Numbered from the stretch's first letter, positions 9,283-17,311 are shown. The stretch: DNA of 64,000 bases from Catenulispora sp. GP43 (GCF_041260665.1 NZ_JBGCCT010000009.1:62001-126000), one strand, 5' to 3'. Numbers and translations: made by a program. The notes: generated from the letters alone by a model not told the origin.

Positions 9283-9298
9283 TGTGACGGGGGTCACA
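9283..9298. promoter_or_regulatory. CRP/GlxR-type operator upstream of the permease
   Basis: The 16-mer TGTGACGGGGGTCACA is a perfect match to TGTGA-N6-TCACA, the consensus for CRP-family regulators in actinobacteria and E. coli. Its centre lies about 28 bases upstream of the permease ATG and downstream of the pucR-family stop. That suggests cAMP-type control, probably repression given the closeness to the start, but no promoter was identified with certainty. Confidence 0.7.
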
Positions 9299-9334
9299 AG
9301 CACTGCACAGTTACCAATTTCGCAGATGACGCGG

Positions 9335-11374
9335 TCACAGCCCCCTCATGTGCAGGATACGGAGCGCGACCGACAGATCGAGGCGGAGATCGGGCCGCTC
9401 CATGAAGGGCCCGACCAGCCGTTCGATCTTGCCGATGCGGTATCGCAGGGTGTTGTAGTGGAAGTGCAGGCGGCGGGCGGCCTCGGCGACATTCAGGTTC
9501 GTGTCCAGCAGCACCTCCAGCGTGGTGCGCAGGTCCTCGGCGTCGGGATCGCCGTCGGCGGCCAGGCCCTTGAGCGTCTGGCGGGCGAAGTCGCGCAGCT
9601 CGTCGGGGTCGGGGACCAGGGAGAGCAGGCGGTAGACGCCGAGGGCGTCGAAGTGGGCGACCGAGCCGGGGCCGTTGAGGCGGCGTCCCATGCGGACCGC
9701 GCGGCGCGCCTCCTCGTAGGCGGCGGGCAGGTCGGCGACGGACGCGACGCGGCGCGAGACACCGGTGGAAAAGGTCCGGCGCCCGCCCCCGCCGGTGCCG
9801 GAGACCTCCGCGATCAGGCTCCTGACCAGGGGGTCGGGATCCTCGCCGGTCTTCAGGACGACGACCACCTCCTGGTTGAAGCCGGCCACCGGGTTGGTGC
9901 GGTCGCGCGCGGCGATGACGGTCTGCCAGGCGGCGGCGAAGCGTTCGCGGGCCGGGCGCAGGGCGTGCTGGGAGGCGGGGAGGACGGACTGGCCGGGGTC
10001 GAGTTCGGCGACGAGGACGACGAGGCGGCGGGGCTCTGCGGCCTCACCTGCCCGGGCGGAGGTGGACGCGTGGGCAGCGCCGGCCGTGCGGGCTGAGCCA
10101 GAGCCAGCCGTATAGGCCGCGCCTGCCGGAATGCGTCCCGGGCCGGCCGGGGCGCGTCCGGGGCCGATGTCCCAGCCGAGCGTCGCGGCGTGCGCGGCGG
10201 CCGACTGCGGATCGTCCAGCCGGCCGGTCAGCAGGTCCCTGAGGAAGTCGGCGCGGTACTTGTCCTCGACCGCGGCCACCGCGAGCTGCTTGACCACGGC
10301 CAGCGCGGCGACGGTGGCGGCCCGTTCGAGCGCGGCGACGTCGGCGGCGTCGAAGGCCCGGCGGCCGGCGAACGCGACGAGCCGGCCGTGGTCGACCCGC
10401 CCGGCGACGATCGGGACCAGCGCGTGCTGGGCCCCGTGGTGCGCGGTCAGGCCGGGCTGCTCGGCCTCGGTGCGCAGCCGGTGGTCCGCGTCGGCCGGGG
10501 CGGCGTCGAAGCAGGGCAGGTGGCACACGGTGTCGGCGCCGCACTCGGCCAGGACGCGGCCGTCCGGCGTGGTGACCAGCACCGGACCGCCGAGGATGTG
10601 CGCCAGCTCGGCGGTGAGCTCGGCCAGCCCGCCACCCTCCAGCGCGATCTGCGCCAGCGTGCGGTGGACGTGGTCGGCCCGCGCCAGAACCGCTGACTGG
10701 CGGTCGAGGATGTCGGAGAGCACGTCGGTGAGGATGTCGTCGAAGGCCACGCCCTCGGGCAGCTCGATGACCGGGAAGCCGAGGGCGTCGGCGGCGGCGA
10801 GCAGTTCGGGCGGGAGGTCGCCGAGGTAGCGGTGGGGCTTGATGGCGATGGCGGACAGGCCCGCGCGGTCCAGGTCGCCGATCAGCTCGGTGAGCGGCGA
10901 GGGCGAGTGCCGCAGGGGGTAGCCGGTGGTGAGCAGGAGCTCCTTGGGCTTGACCCAGGGCAGGATGTCCGGGACCTCCATCACGTTGACGCGCTCGACG
11001 ACGCGGCCGTGGCCGGCGTGGCCGGCGACGATGCGGGCGCCGGCCAGGGCGGGCAGGGCCAGGGCCTGGGTGACGGTGAGGCCGATGGGGGTGGCGCCGA
11101 GCGGCGTTCCGCGGTCGGCGGGACGGGCGGGGGCCGGGCGGGGTCTCGGCTCTGCCGTCGCCTGCGCGATCGGCTCCGCGGTCTTGTCCGCCATCTCCGC
11201 GGTCTTCTCCGCGGTCTTCTCCCCGGCCGGTTCCGCAGTCTCCACGATCGGTTCCACCGCCGCCTCCACGATCGACTCCACCCCCGATTCCATCTCCGAC
11301 TTGGACTCCAACTCCGACTCCGACTCCGCCATCAGGCTCGCCTCCGCCTCCGACTCCGACATCGGGTCCGTCAT
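9335..11374 (-). CDS. PucR-family transcriptional regulator with acidic N-terminal extension
   Basis: A 679-residue regulator. From about residue 97 it has the PucR N-terminal domain (GLTVTQALALPALAGARIVAG, then RVNVMEVPDILPWVKPKELLLTTGY). A middle GAF/GGDEF-like region follows, and a C-terminal PucR helix-turn-helix (NLNVAEAARRLHFHYNTLRY) sits near residues 620-660. PucR proteins control purine, ureide and allantoin genes, fitting its place between the permease/hydroxylase operon and the divergent fdrA operon. The first 95 residues are an unusual Glu/Ser/Ala tail made of ESE- and EKTAE-like repeats, not part of the known family. The ATG at 11374 has a G-rich sequence 5 bases upstream; a later start that removes the tail cannot be excluded. 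Confidence 0.9.
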   Translation of the reverse strand: MTDPMSESEAEASLMAESESELESKSEMESGVESIVEAAVEPIVETAEPAGEKTAEKTAEMADKTAEPIAQATAEPRPRPAPARPADRGTPLGATPIGLTVTQALALPALAGARIVAGHAGHGRVVERVNVMEVPDILPWVKPKELLLTTGYPLRHSPSPLTELIGDLDRAGLSAIAIKPHRYLGDLPPELLAAADALGFPVIELPEGVAFDDILTDVLSDILDRQSAVLARADHVHRTLAQIALEGGGLAELTAELAHILGGPVLVTTPDGRVLAECGADTVCHLPCFDAAPADADHRLRTEAEQPGLTAHHGAQHALVPIVAGRVDHGRLVAFAGRRAFDAADVAALERAATVAALAVVKQLAVAAVEDKYRADFLRDLLTGRLDDPQSAAAHAATLGWDIGPGRAPAGPGRIPAGAAYTAGSGSARTAGAAHASTSARAGEAAEPRRLVVLVAELDPGQSVLPASQHALRPARERFAAAWQTVIAARDRTNPVAGFNQEVVVVLKTGEDPDPLVRSLIAEVSGTGGGGRRTFSTGVSRRVASVADLPAAYEEARRAVRMGRRLNGPGSVAHFDALGVYRLLSLVPDPDELRDFARQTLKGLAADGDPDAEDLRTTLEVLLDTNLNVAEAARRLHFHYNTLRYRIGKIERLVGPFMERPDLRLDLSVALRILHMRGL

Positions 11375-11483
11375 CCGCGTCCCCCGTTCGCCTCGGCCGC
11401 CTCGCTTGGCGATGTGGATATCTGCGAAGCTCTGGCGCCGTCCTTGTCAGGATTGCCCATGCCCGGACAGTAGCCCCGAGGTC

Positions 11484-11489
11484 TAGCGT
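11484..11489 (+). promoter_or_regulatory. Candidate -10 box for fdrA
   Basis: TAGCGT lies 27 bases before the fdrA ATG in the 142-base gap between divergent pucR-type and fdrA genes. It is followed by a good ribosome site (GGAAAGGA). No convincing -35 is seen, so activation by a regulator, perhaps the PucR protein, would fit. Confidence 0.4.
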
Positions 11490-11516
11490 CGCGACAGGCC
11501 CTCGCGGAAAGGATCG

Positions 11517-13556
11517 ATGCCGGTGTCGGTGCCAGTGGGAGGCGGACCGCTCGAACACGTCGAAGTACGGCGCGGGGAGTACCACGACTCGGTGACCCTG
11601 ATGCTCGCCGGCCGCGCAGTCGGCGGGGTGGCCGGCGTCGAGCGCGTGCTGGTGGCGATGGCGACGGAGCTGAACGTCGCGCTGCTGGCCGAGCTGGGCT
11701 ACGCGGCGCGTCCCGAAGCCGGCCCCGGCGACCTGATCGTGGCGCTCACCTGCGCCGACGAGTCCTGCGAAGCGTCCGCACTGGACGCCTTGAGGCACGC
11801 CCTGACCCCGACCGCCGCATCGCCGGCCTCGTCCTCCGCCCAGCCCGGTGACTCCATCACAGCCCCCGGACACCCCCGCCCCGACCACCCCGCCCCCCGC
11901 ACCACAGCCACCGCACTAGGCCGAACGAGTGCACCCATCACCCTGATCTCCACCCCCGGCCTTGCCTCCGTCGCCGAAGCCATGGAATCATTGGAATACG
12001 GCGCATCACCGATCATCTTCAGCGATAACATCCCAATTCACCACGAAGTGCGCCTCAAAGAAGAAGCCCGACGACGCGGCCTGCTGGTCATGGGCCCCGA
12101 CTGCGGCACCGTCGTCCTCCACGGAACCGGCCTGGCCTTCGCGAACATCACGCGCCCAGGCCCGATCAGCCTCGTAGCAGCCTCCGGCACCGGCGCCCAA
12201 GAGCTCATGGCGCTCCTCGACGCCGCCGGCACGGGAATCCACCACTGCCTCGGCGTGGGCGGCCGCGACCTGACCGAGCAGGTGGCGGGCCGCTCCACCC
12301 TGGCGGCGCTCACAGCACTCGCGGAAGACCCGCGCACGGAACTCATCGCGGTGGTCTCCAAACCACCGCACCCCGCCATCGCCACCCGCATCGAAGAACA
12401 CGCGGCAACCCTCGGCAAACCGGTCCACTTCGCCTTCGTGGGAGCGGAGCACCCGACCCTGACCGAGGCGGCGGAACAGATCCTGGCCGCCCTCGGCCAC
12501 GAGGTGCCGGCGGCTTGGCCCCGGTGGGCCGCAGCCGGGGGCGCGGGTGCCGGTGCAGGCTCGGCGCCGGCGACCACGGGAACGGGCATCGGCATGGGCA
12601 GCCCTGCGACTAGGACCGAAGACTCAGGCACACCATCAGCGACGACACCGAGCGAGGAGGACACCACCGCGGCACCAGGGCACGCCGCAACACCAGGTCA
12701 CGCCCCAACAACAGGGCACGCCGCGACACCAGGGCACGACGCGACACCGAACCGCGCCACATCACCAGGTCACGCCCCAACAACAGGCCGCACCGCGACA
12801 CCAGGGCGCACCGCGACACCGGGCCGCGCCACATCACCAGGTCACGCTCCAACAACAGGCCGTGCCGCGACACCAGGGCGCACCGCGACACCAGGTCACG
12901 ACGCAACACCAGAGCACGCCACATCAGCAGGGCACGACGCAACATCAGGACGCACCGCGACACCAGGGCACAACGCAACACCAGAGCGCGCCGCGACACC
13001 AGGCCGCGCCGCGACTATCCGCGGGCTGTTCAGCGGCGGCACGTTGCGTGCCGAGGCTGAGGTCGTGCTGACGCGTGCCGGTGGGCAGATGGTCGACAAC
13101 GGAAAATCGGGTGGGCGGGGGGCGGGGGAAAGCAAAGAACCGCCAACCTCCACCGCCTTCACCTTCGACCTCACCGACTTCGGCGACGACGCCTACACCC
13201 GCGGCCGTCCGCACCCGATGATCGACAACACCCTGCGGCTGCGCGCGATGGCGGATGCCGCTGGGGATGCCGGGGTCGGCGTGTTGCTGCTCGATGTGGT
13301 GTTGGGCCGTGGCGCGCACGCCGATCCGGCGGGCGAGATCGCGGCAGCGATCGCCGCCGCGCGCGATCACCAACCCGGTGTGGCTGTGGTGGTCTCGTTG
13401 TGCGGGACGGCCGGGGATCCCCAGGGCTTGGTGCGGCAGGCCGAGCGTCTGGCCGGGGCGGGAGCTTGGGTCTTCTTGTCGAACGCCGAGGCTGCCGGGG
13501 CGGCTGCGCGGTTGGCCCTGGCCGGGCTGCCTGGCGGGACTGCCGGTCAGCACTGA
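11517..13556 (+). CDS. fdrA: FdrA family protein with hexapeptide-repeat linker
   Basis: A 679-residue protein of the acyl-CoA-synthetase-like FdrA family. The N-terminal part carries the family signature VMGPDCGTVVLHGTGLAFAN and a CoA-ligase-like segment (SLVAASGTGAQELMALLD, then GVGGRDLTEQVAGRSTL). The C-terminal part (residues 500-679, for example RGRPHPMIDNTLRLRAM) is the second FdrA domain. E. coli FdrA (about 555 residues) is one of three proteins linked to oxamate carbamoyltransferase in allantoin breakdown. The extra length comes from a 19-copy six-residue repeat between the domains (see the repeat entry). The ATG at 11517 follows GGAAAGGATCG. The ylbE-like gene follows after 24 bases, as expected of a shared operon. 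A different acyl or carbamoyl transfer reaction is possible. Confidence 0.88.
   Translation: MPVSVPVGGGPLEHVEVRRGEYHDSVTLMLAGRAVGGVAGVERVLVAMATELNVALLAELGYAARPEAGPGDLIVALTCADESCEASALDALRHALTPTAASPASSSAQPGDSITAPGHPRPDHPAPRTTATALGRTSAPITLISTPGLASVAEAMESLEYGASPIIFSDNIPIHHEVRLKEEARRRGLLVMGPDCGTVVLHGTGLAFANITRPGPISLVAASGTGAQELMALLDAAGTGIHHCLGVGGRDLTEQVAGRSTLAALTALAEDPRTELIAVVSKPPHPAIATRIEEHAATLGKPVHFAFVGAEHPTLTEAAEQILAALGHEVPAAWPRWAAAGGAGAGAGSAPATTGTGIGMGSPATRTEDSGTPSATTPSEEDTTAAPGHAATPGHAPTTGHAATPGHDATPNRATSPGHAPTTGRTATPGRTATPGRATSPGHAPTTGRAATPGRTATPGHDATPEHATSAGHDATSGRTATPGHNATPERAATPGRAATIRGLFSGGTLRAEAEVVLTRAGGQMVDNGKSGGRGAGESKEPPTSTAFTFDLTDFGDDAYTRGRPHPMIDNTLRLRAMADAAGDAGVGVLLLDVVLGRGAHADPAGEIAAAIAAARDHQPGVAVVVSLCGTAGDPQGLVRQAERLAGAGAWVFLSNAEAAGAAARLALAGLPGGTAGQH
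12669..13010 (+). repeat. 19-copy, 18-bp in-frame tandem repeat inside fdrA
   Basis: Nineteen consecutive 18-base units encode variants of A-T-P-G-H/R-A (AAPGHA, ATPGHA, PTTGHA, ATPGRT, TSPGHA, ATPGHD and so on). The array starts at codon 385 and ends exactly on a unit boundary. A longer-period pattern (TSPGHA-PTTGRx-ATPGRT) shows that blocks were themselves duplicated. All units keep frame, and the 18-bp period with nucleotide-level similarity indicates recent slippage or unequal crossing over. Confidence 0.95.
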
Positions 13557-13580
13557 ATCACTACGACTGTCAGGACGTCG

Positions 13581-15101
13581 ATGTCACTGCTCGAAGAATC
13601 CGGTTCCGCCATGCTGGAAGGCACCATCCCCTCGATGCTCGCGCTCGACCCCACGCACGTCGTCGCGGCGGGGGTCGCGGGGTTCGCCGACGATCTCGGC
13701 GCGCAGGGGGTCGCGGTGACGCGGGTCGACTGGCGGCCGCCGCCGGTCGGGACCGAGGGTGATCTCGCCGATGTCGCGGTGGATCGGCGGCGGGTCGCGG
13801 CGAATGCGCTGGCGGTGCGGCGGATGCTGGCGGCCGGGTGCGAGTTGGTGGACGTACGGCCGGCTCGGGAGGTGCTCGGGTTGGCGGCGGGGCAGTTCCT
13901 GCATGCCGGGCCGCCGATCGGGTGGGAACGGGCTTCGGGGCCGTTGCGGGGTGCGTTGATCGGGGCGGCGCTGTTCGAGGGGCTTGTCGAGACGCCGGAA
14001 GAGGCTGAGGCCTGGTTCGGCGGCGACACCGCCAAGAGCCACAGCATCGCCGCCACCAACAACACCGCCACCGCCACCGCCACCAAGCCGGCCCCCGAAC
14101 TGACCCCCTGCCACCACCACGGCGGCGTCGGCCCGATGGCCGGTGTCGTCTCGCCCAGCATGTGGCTGTTCGAGGTCCGCGATCCGGTCGGCGGCGGCAC
14201 CTCGTGGTGCAGCCTGAACGAGGGCCTCGGCAAGGTCCTGCGATACGGCGCGTTCGGGCCGGAGGTCGTCGAGCGGCTGCGCTGGATGGCCGGGGTGCTC
14301 GGGCCGATGCTGCAGCGTGCGGTGCGGCGGCGGGGGCCGGTGGACGTGAAGGCGATCGTCGCGCAGATGCTGCACATGGGCGATGAGGGGCACAACCGGA
14401 ACCGGGCCGGGACGCTCATGCTGCTGCGGGAGCTGCTGCCGTCGTTGATCGAGGGCGGGGAGGACGGCCGGGAGCTGGCCGACGTGGTGCGGTTCGTCTC
14501 GGGAAACGACCACTTCTTCCTCAACCTCGTGATGCCCGCGTGCAAGCTCGCGGGGCAGGCGGCCTCGGGAATCGCCGGGAGCACCGTGGTGACCGTGATG
14601 GCGCGCAACGGGACCGACTTCGGGATTCAGACCTCGGGGACCGGCGATCGGTGGTTCACCGCCCCGGCGAACACGCCCGAGGGGCTCTTCCTCGCCGGGT
14701 ACGGGCCCGACGACGCCAACCCGGACATCGGCGACTCGGCCATCACCGAGACGGCGGGGGTCGGCGGGTTCGCGATGGCGGCCGCACCGGCGATCGCGCG
14801 GCTGGTCGGCGGGACGGCGGCGACCGCGGTGGCGACCACGCGGCTGATGTACGAGATCACGCTGACCGAGAACCCCGCGTTCACGGTGCCGGCGCTCGAC
14901 TTCCGCGGTACGCCGACCGGGATCGACGTGAGCCGGGTCGTGCGCACGGGAGTGCTGCCGCAGATCAACACCGGCATGGCCGGCCGGGTGGCGGGAACCG
15001 GACAAGTGGGCGCAGGGCTGGTGACGCCGCCGATGGAGTGCTTCACTCAGGCGCTCGGCGCGCTGGCAGAACTCGCACGAGCAGCGGATGAGGCTGCGTA
15101 A
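13581..15101 (+). CDS. ylbE: DUF1116 (YlbE/AllG-like) family protein
   Basis: A 506-residue protein of the DUF1116 family. Recognisable stretches are VDVRPAREVLGL, LHAGPPIGWERASGPLRGAL, QMLHMGDEGHNRNRAGT, FVSGNDHFFLNLVMPACKL and the C-terminal GLVTPPMECFTQAL. E. coli YlbE (AllG) works with FdrA (AllF) and YlbF (AllH, DUF2877) in carbamoyl transfer to or from oxamate. Here it follows fdrA by 24 bases, but no DUF2877 gene is seen downstream. A Thr/Asn-rich insert (SIAATNNTATATATK) near residue 155 is not typical of the family. The ATG at 13581 is preceded by only a weak AGGACG ribosome site, so coupling to fdrA is likely. Confidence 0.85.
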   Translation: MSLLEESGSAMLEGTIPSMLALDPTHVVAAGVAGFADDLGAQGVAVTRVDWRPPPVGTEGDLADVAVDRRRVAANALAVRRMLAAGCELVDVRPAREVLGLAAGQFLHAGPPIGWERASGPLRGALIGAALFEGLVETPEEAEAWFGGDTAKSHSIAATNNTATATATKPAPELTPCHHHGGVGPMAGVVSPSMWLFEVRDPVGGGTSWCSLNEGLGKVLRYGAFGPEVVERLRWMAGVLGPMLQRAVRRRGPVDVKAIVAQMLHMGDEGHNRNRAGTLMLLRELLPSLIEGGEDGRELADVVRFVSGNDHFFLNLVMPACKLAGQAASGIAGSTVVTVMARNGTDFGIQTSGTGDRWFTAPANTPEGLFLAGYGPDDANPDIGDSAITETAGVGGFAMAAAPAIARLVGGTAATAVATTRLMYEITLTENPAFTVPALDFRGTPTGIDVSRVVRTGVLPQINTGMAGRVAGTGQVGAGLVTPPMECFTQALGALAELARAADEAA

Positions 15102-15144
15102 CCAGACACAAACTGATGAGGCAGCACAACTAACCGCGCGGCAC

Positions 15145-15221
15145 GGAGCACGAAGCGCGAAGCACGGAGCAGGGAGCACGAAGCAGGGAGCAGGGAGCAG
15201 GGAGCAGGGAGCAGGGAGCAA
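15145..15221. repeat. Heptamer tandem array (about 11 units)
   Basis: Eleven 7-base units of the form GGAGCAG / GAAGCAC / GGAGCAC lie end to end in the gap between the ylbE-like gene and the AEC transporter gene. The last five units are almost identical (GGAGCAG). No reading frame of the neighbours enters the array. It looks like a simple-sequence array and would be prone to length variation. Confidence 0.85.
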
Positions 15222-15338
15222 GGCAGACCACAGCAAAACCTGACAGCCCACCCGAAGCTGAATCACCGCAAAACGTAGCACCCGCATCCGCCTTGCGATC
15301 CGTACCACACCCCAGCTCACCCCACTCCCCCGGCTCGG

Positions 15339-15344
15339 TACGGT
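15339..15344 (+). promoter_or_regulatory. -10 box of a leaderless promoter (AEC transporter)
   Basis: TACGGT ends exactly 6 bases before the GTG at 15351 and no ribosome site is present, the arrangement expected for a leaderless actinobacterial transcript. This implies that the transporter has its own promoter apart from fdrA-ylbE. Confidence 0.5.
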
Positions 15345-15350
15345 AGCGCC

Positions 15351-16307
15351 GTGCTCAGCGCCTTCATACCCATCTGGTTGCTCACCGCCCTCGGCTACCT
15401 CACCGCCCGGTTCAACCTCGTGGGGGCGGGGGCGGCGGATGTGGAGGCGGTGCTGGGCCGGTTCGTGTTCCGCGTGGCGATGCCGGCCTCGCTGTTCGGG
15501 ATGCTGGCCAGGTCCGACCTACACGCGCTGGCCAACACCTCGATCGTGGCGTTCGGTGTCAGTTCGCTCGCGTGCTGTGGGCTGGGGCTGGCCCTGGGCA
15601 CGCGGGTGTTCGGGCGCGACGTCTCGAACGGCGCCGTCGTCGGGATGGCATCCGGGTACGTCAACTCCGCGAATCTGGGCATCCCGGTGGCGATCCAGGT
15701 GCTGGGGAACGCCGTCTTCCTGTCGACCGTGATCCTGTTCAACACCGTGCTTGTGACGCCGATCGTGCTGACGCTCATGGGGTTGCGCGGCGAGGCTTCG
15801 CCCGGGGCGCGGCAGCGGTTGCGGAGCATAGCGTTGCTGCCGGTACACAATCCGATCATCATCGCCTCCGCCCTCGGGGCACTGGTCTCGGGGACCCACT
15901 TCCACGTGCCGGCGGACGTCAGCAGTGCGCTCAGCCTGCTCGGCGGGGCCGCGGTGCCGATCGCCCTGATCACGCTCGGTATGTCGCTGCGCGTCGACAA
16001 GGCCGCCGCTCCGGTGCTCGGGGAGGTGAGGTCCCGCAAGTCACTTCTCGCCGAAACCGGCATATCCATCGTCCTGAAGACCGCCCTGCAGCCGGTGCTC
16101 GCCTACCTCCTGGCGCACTACGTCCTCAACCTCCCCGCCCACGACGTCCTCGCCGTCACGCTCTGCGCCGCCCTCCCCACAGCGCAGAACGTGTTCATCT
16201 ACGCGAGCGAATACGCCCTCGACACCGTCTTCGCCCGCAATGCCGTGATCTTCTCCACCGTCGCCTCCATGGCCGGCCTGTGGACGGTCGCCGCGGTCCT
16301 GAAGTAG
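15351..16307 (+). CDS. AEC (auxin efflux carrier) family transporter
   Basis: A 318-residue membrane protein with about 10 helices and the AEC/malonate-carrier layout. The first half contains GYVNSANLGIPVAIQVLG and the second half PTAQNVFIYASEYA, the paired broken-helix motifs of this fold. Bacterial members move dicarboxylates such as malate or malonate, and others are uncharacterised. Next to fdrA-ylbE a carboxylate such as oxamate, ureidoglycolate or oxalurate would be a logical cargo, but this is inference. The GTG at 15351 is preceded by TACGGT and no Shine-Dalgarno. Confidence 0.88.
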   Translation: MLSAFIPIWLLTALGYLTARFNLVGAGAADVEAVLGRFVFRVAMPASLFGMLARSDLHALANTSIVAFGVSSLACCGLGLALGTRVFGRDVSNGAVVGMASGYVNSANLGIPVAIQVLGNAVFLSTVILFNTVLVTPIVLTLMGLRGEASPGARQRLRSIALLPVHNPIIIASALGALVSGTHFHVPADVSSALSLLGGAAVPIALITLGMSLRVDKAAAPVLGEVRSRKSLLAETGISIVLKTALQPVLAYLLAHYVLNLPAHDVLAVTLCAALPTAQNVFIYASEYALDTVFARNAVIFSTVASMAGLWTVAAVLK

Positions 16308-16922
16308 GCCGCGGGTCACCGGTTCGGGTGAAAGCGACCAGAGCGGCCAATCGTCGTATTTACGCCACATGACCTCCCCCGGGACACTCTCCGCCCGGGC
16401 CGCCCCGCAGGCCCTTTCGGCCCCGTATCCGGCCTCCCACACCCGGGACGCGTCTCAGGCCCCTCAGCGAGCCCTCTGGAGCCTCGCAACGGCCCGCCGC
16501 GACGCGCTCGGACGGCCGGTCCGTCATGCGCCGCCGGGGCGCCGAGTGGGCGACCGGAATGCTTGATCTGCCCCTTTCGCAGGGCTCGGAGGCTTTCGCG
16601 CGCTTGGCGAGCCGTGCTCGCGGAGCGCTTGTCTCGCGGCTTCACAACGGCCCAGCGGGGCTCCGGCTACCCGCCGGGTGTCGGGCGTGTGCCTCGTTCG
16701 GGTCAATCGCGGCTGTGCCGCGGATCACCCGCGCGTTGGTCACCAATGAGACACTTTCGCCCGATTCGGGGGCCCCTCCGCCGGCCTCGAACGGCCTCAC
16801 CTCGGCCGACATGGATCGGTTCCCCCACCCCTGAGCTGTGATCTGTCGCCGGGATCCGCCATTATGGGCCACGGCTCCGGCGCCGTCGCGGGCCGTGACC
16901 GTACTAGGCAAGGAGAAGTTCC
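16308..16922. other. 615-base gap upstream of mihF, no gene seen
   Basis: No reading frame here looks like a real protein, and I see no tRNA-like arm or repeat array. The last 90 bases should hold the mihF promoter. CATTAT at 16860-16865 with a weak CTGTGA 18 bases upstream, or TACTAG at 16902-16907, are possible -10 boxes, neither convincing. The length suggests a long leader or several promoters for mihF, or a small RNA that I cannot recognise. Confidence 0.4.
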
Positions 16923-17237
16923 ATGGCTCTTCCGACACTGACCCCCGAGCAGCGCGCGGCCGCTCTGGCCAAGGCCGGCGAAGTGCGCCGTGCCCGTTCG
17001 GAGATGCTGGCCGACGTCAAGGCCGGGAAGCTGTCCCTGAAGGCGGTGCTCGACCGCGCGGCCAAGGGCGAGGAGATGGTCAAGAAGACGAAGGTGACCG
17101 CCCTCATCAAGTCGCTGCCGGGCTACGGCCCGGCCAAGGCGGCCAAGCTGATGGCGGACGCGGAGATCGACGAGAACCGCCGCATCGGCGGCCTGGGCGA
17201 CCGGCAGCGCCAGGCGCTGCTCGCCGCCACCGCCTGA
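16923..17237 (+). CDS. mihF: Integration host factor, actinobacterial type
   Basis: A 104-residue protein opening MALPTLTPEQRAAALAKA, the near-invariant start of actinobacterial IHF (mIHF/sIHF). It keeps the helix-two-turns-helix core (LIKSLPGYGPAKAAKLM) and the C-terminal IGGLGDRQRQALL. The protein binds and bends DNA, helps organise the nucleoid and affects development. A strong ribosome site (AAGGAGAAG) precedes the ATG. In many actinobacteria mihF sits beside gmk, but here neither neighbour is gmk, so this may be a second copy or a relocated gene. A good hairpin terminator follows. Confidence 0.93.
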   Translation: MALPTLTPEQRAAALAKAGEVRRARSEMLADVKAGKLSLKAVLDRAAKGEEMVKKTKVTALIKSLPGYGPAKAAKLMADAEIDENRRIGGLGDRQRQALLAATA

Positions 17238-17285
17238 TCCGGACTCCGATCCGGATCCGCATCCGGGCGATCTCCGCACGGCGCA

Positions 17286-17311
17286 GCCGGCCGTCCCTCG
17301 GGGCGGCCGGC
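17286..17311 (+). terminator. Hairpin terminator after mihF
   Basis: GCCGGCCG and CGGCCGGC form a perfect 8-bp stem around a 10-base loop, 48 bases after the mihF stop. There is no U-run, as is common in high-GC actinomycetes. Confidence 0.5.

Noticed and set aside
12610-12999. Minus-strand frame opposite the fdrA repeats
   Set aside because: A repeat shadow; no start or family features.
12669-13010. fdrA repeat array as a CRISPR
   Set aside because: No spacers, 18-bp unit without gaps, and entirely inside a reading frame.
16316-16834. Several 60-110 codon frames in the mihF upstream gap
   Set aside because: Arg/Pro/Gly-rich random composition, no starts with ribosome sites.
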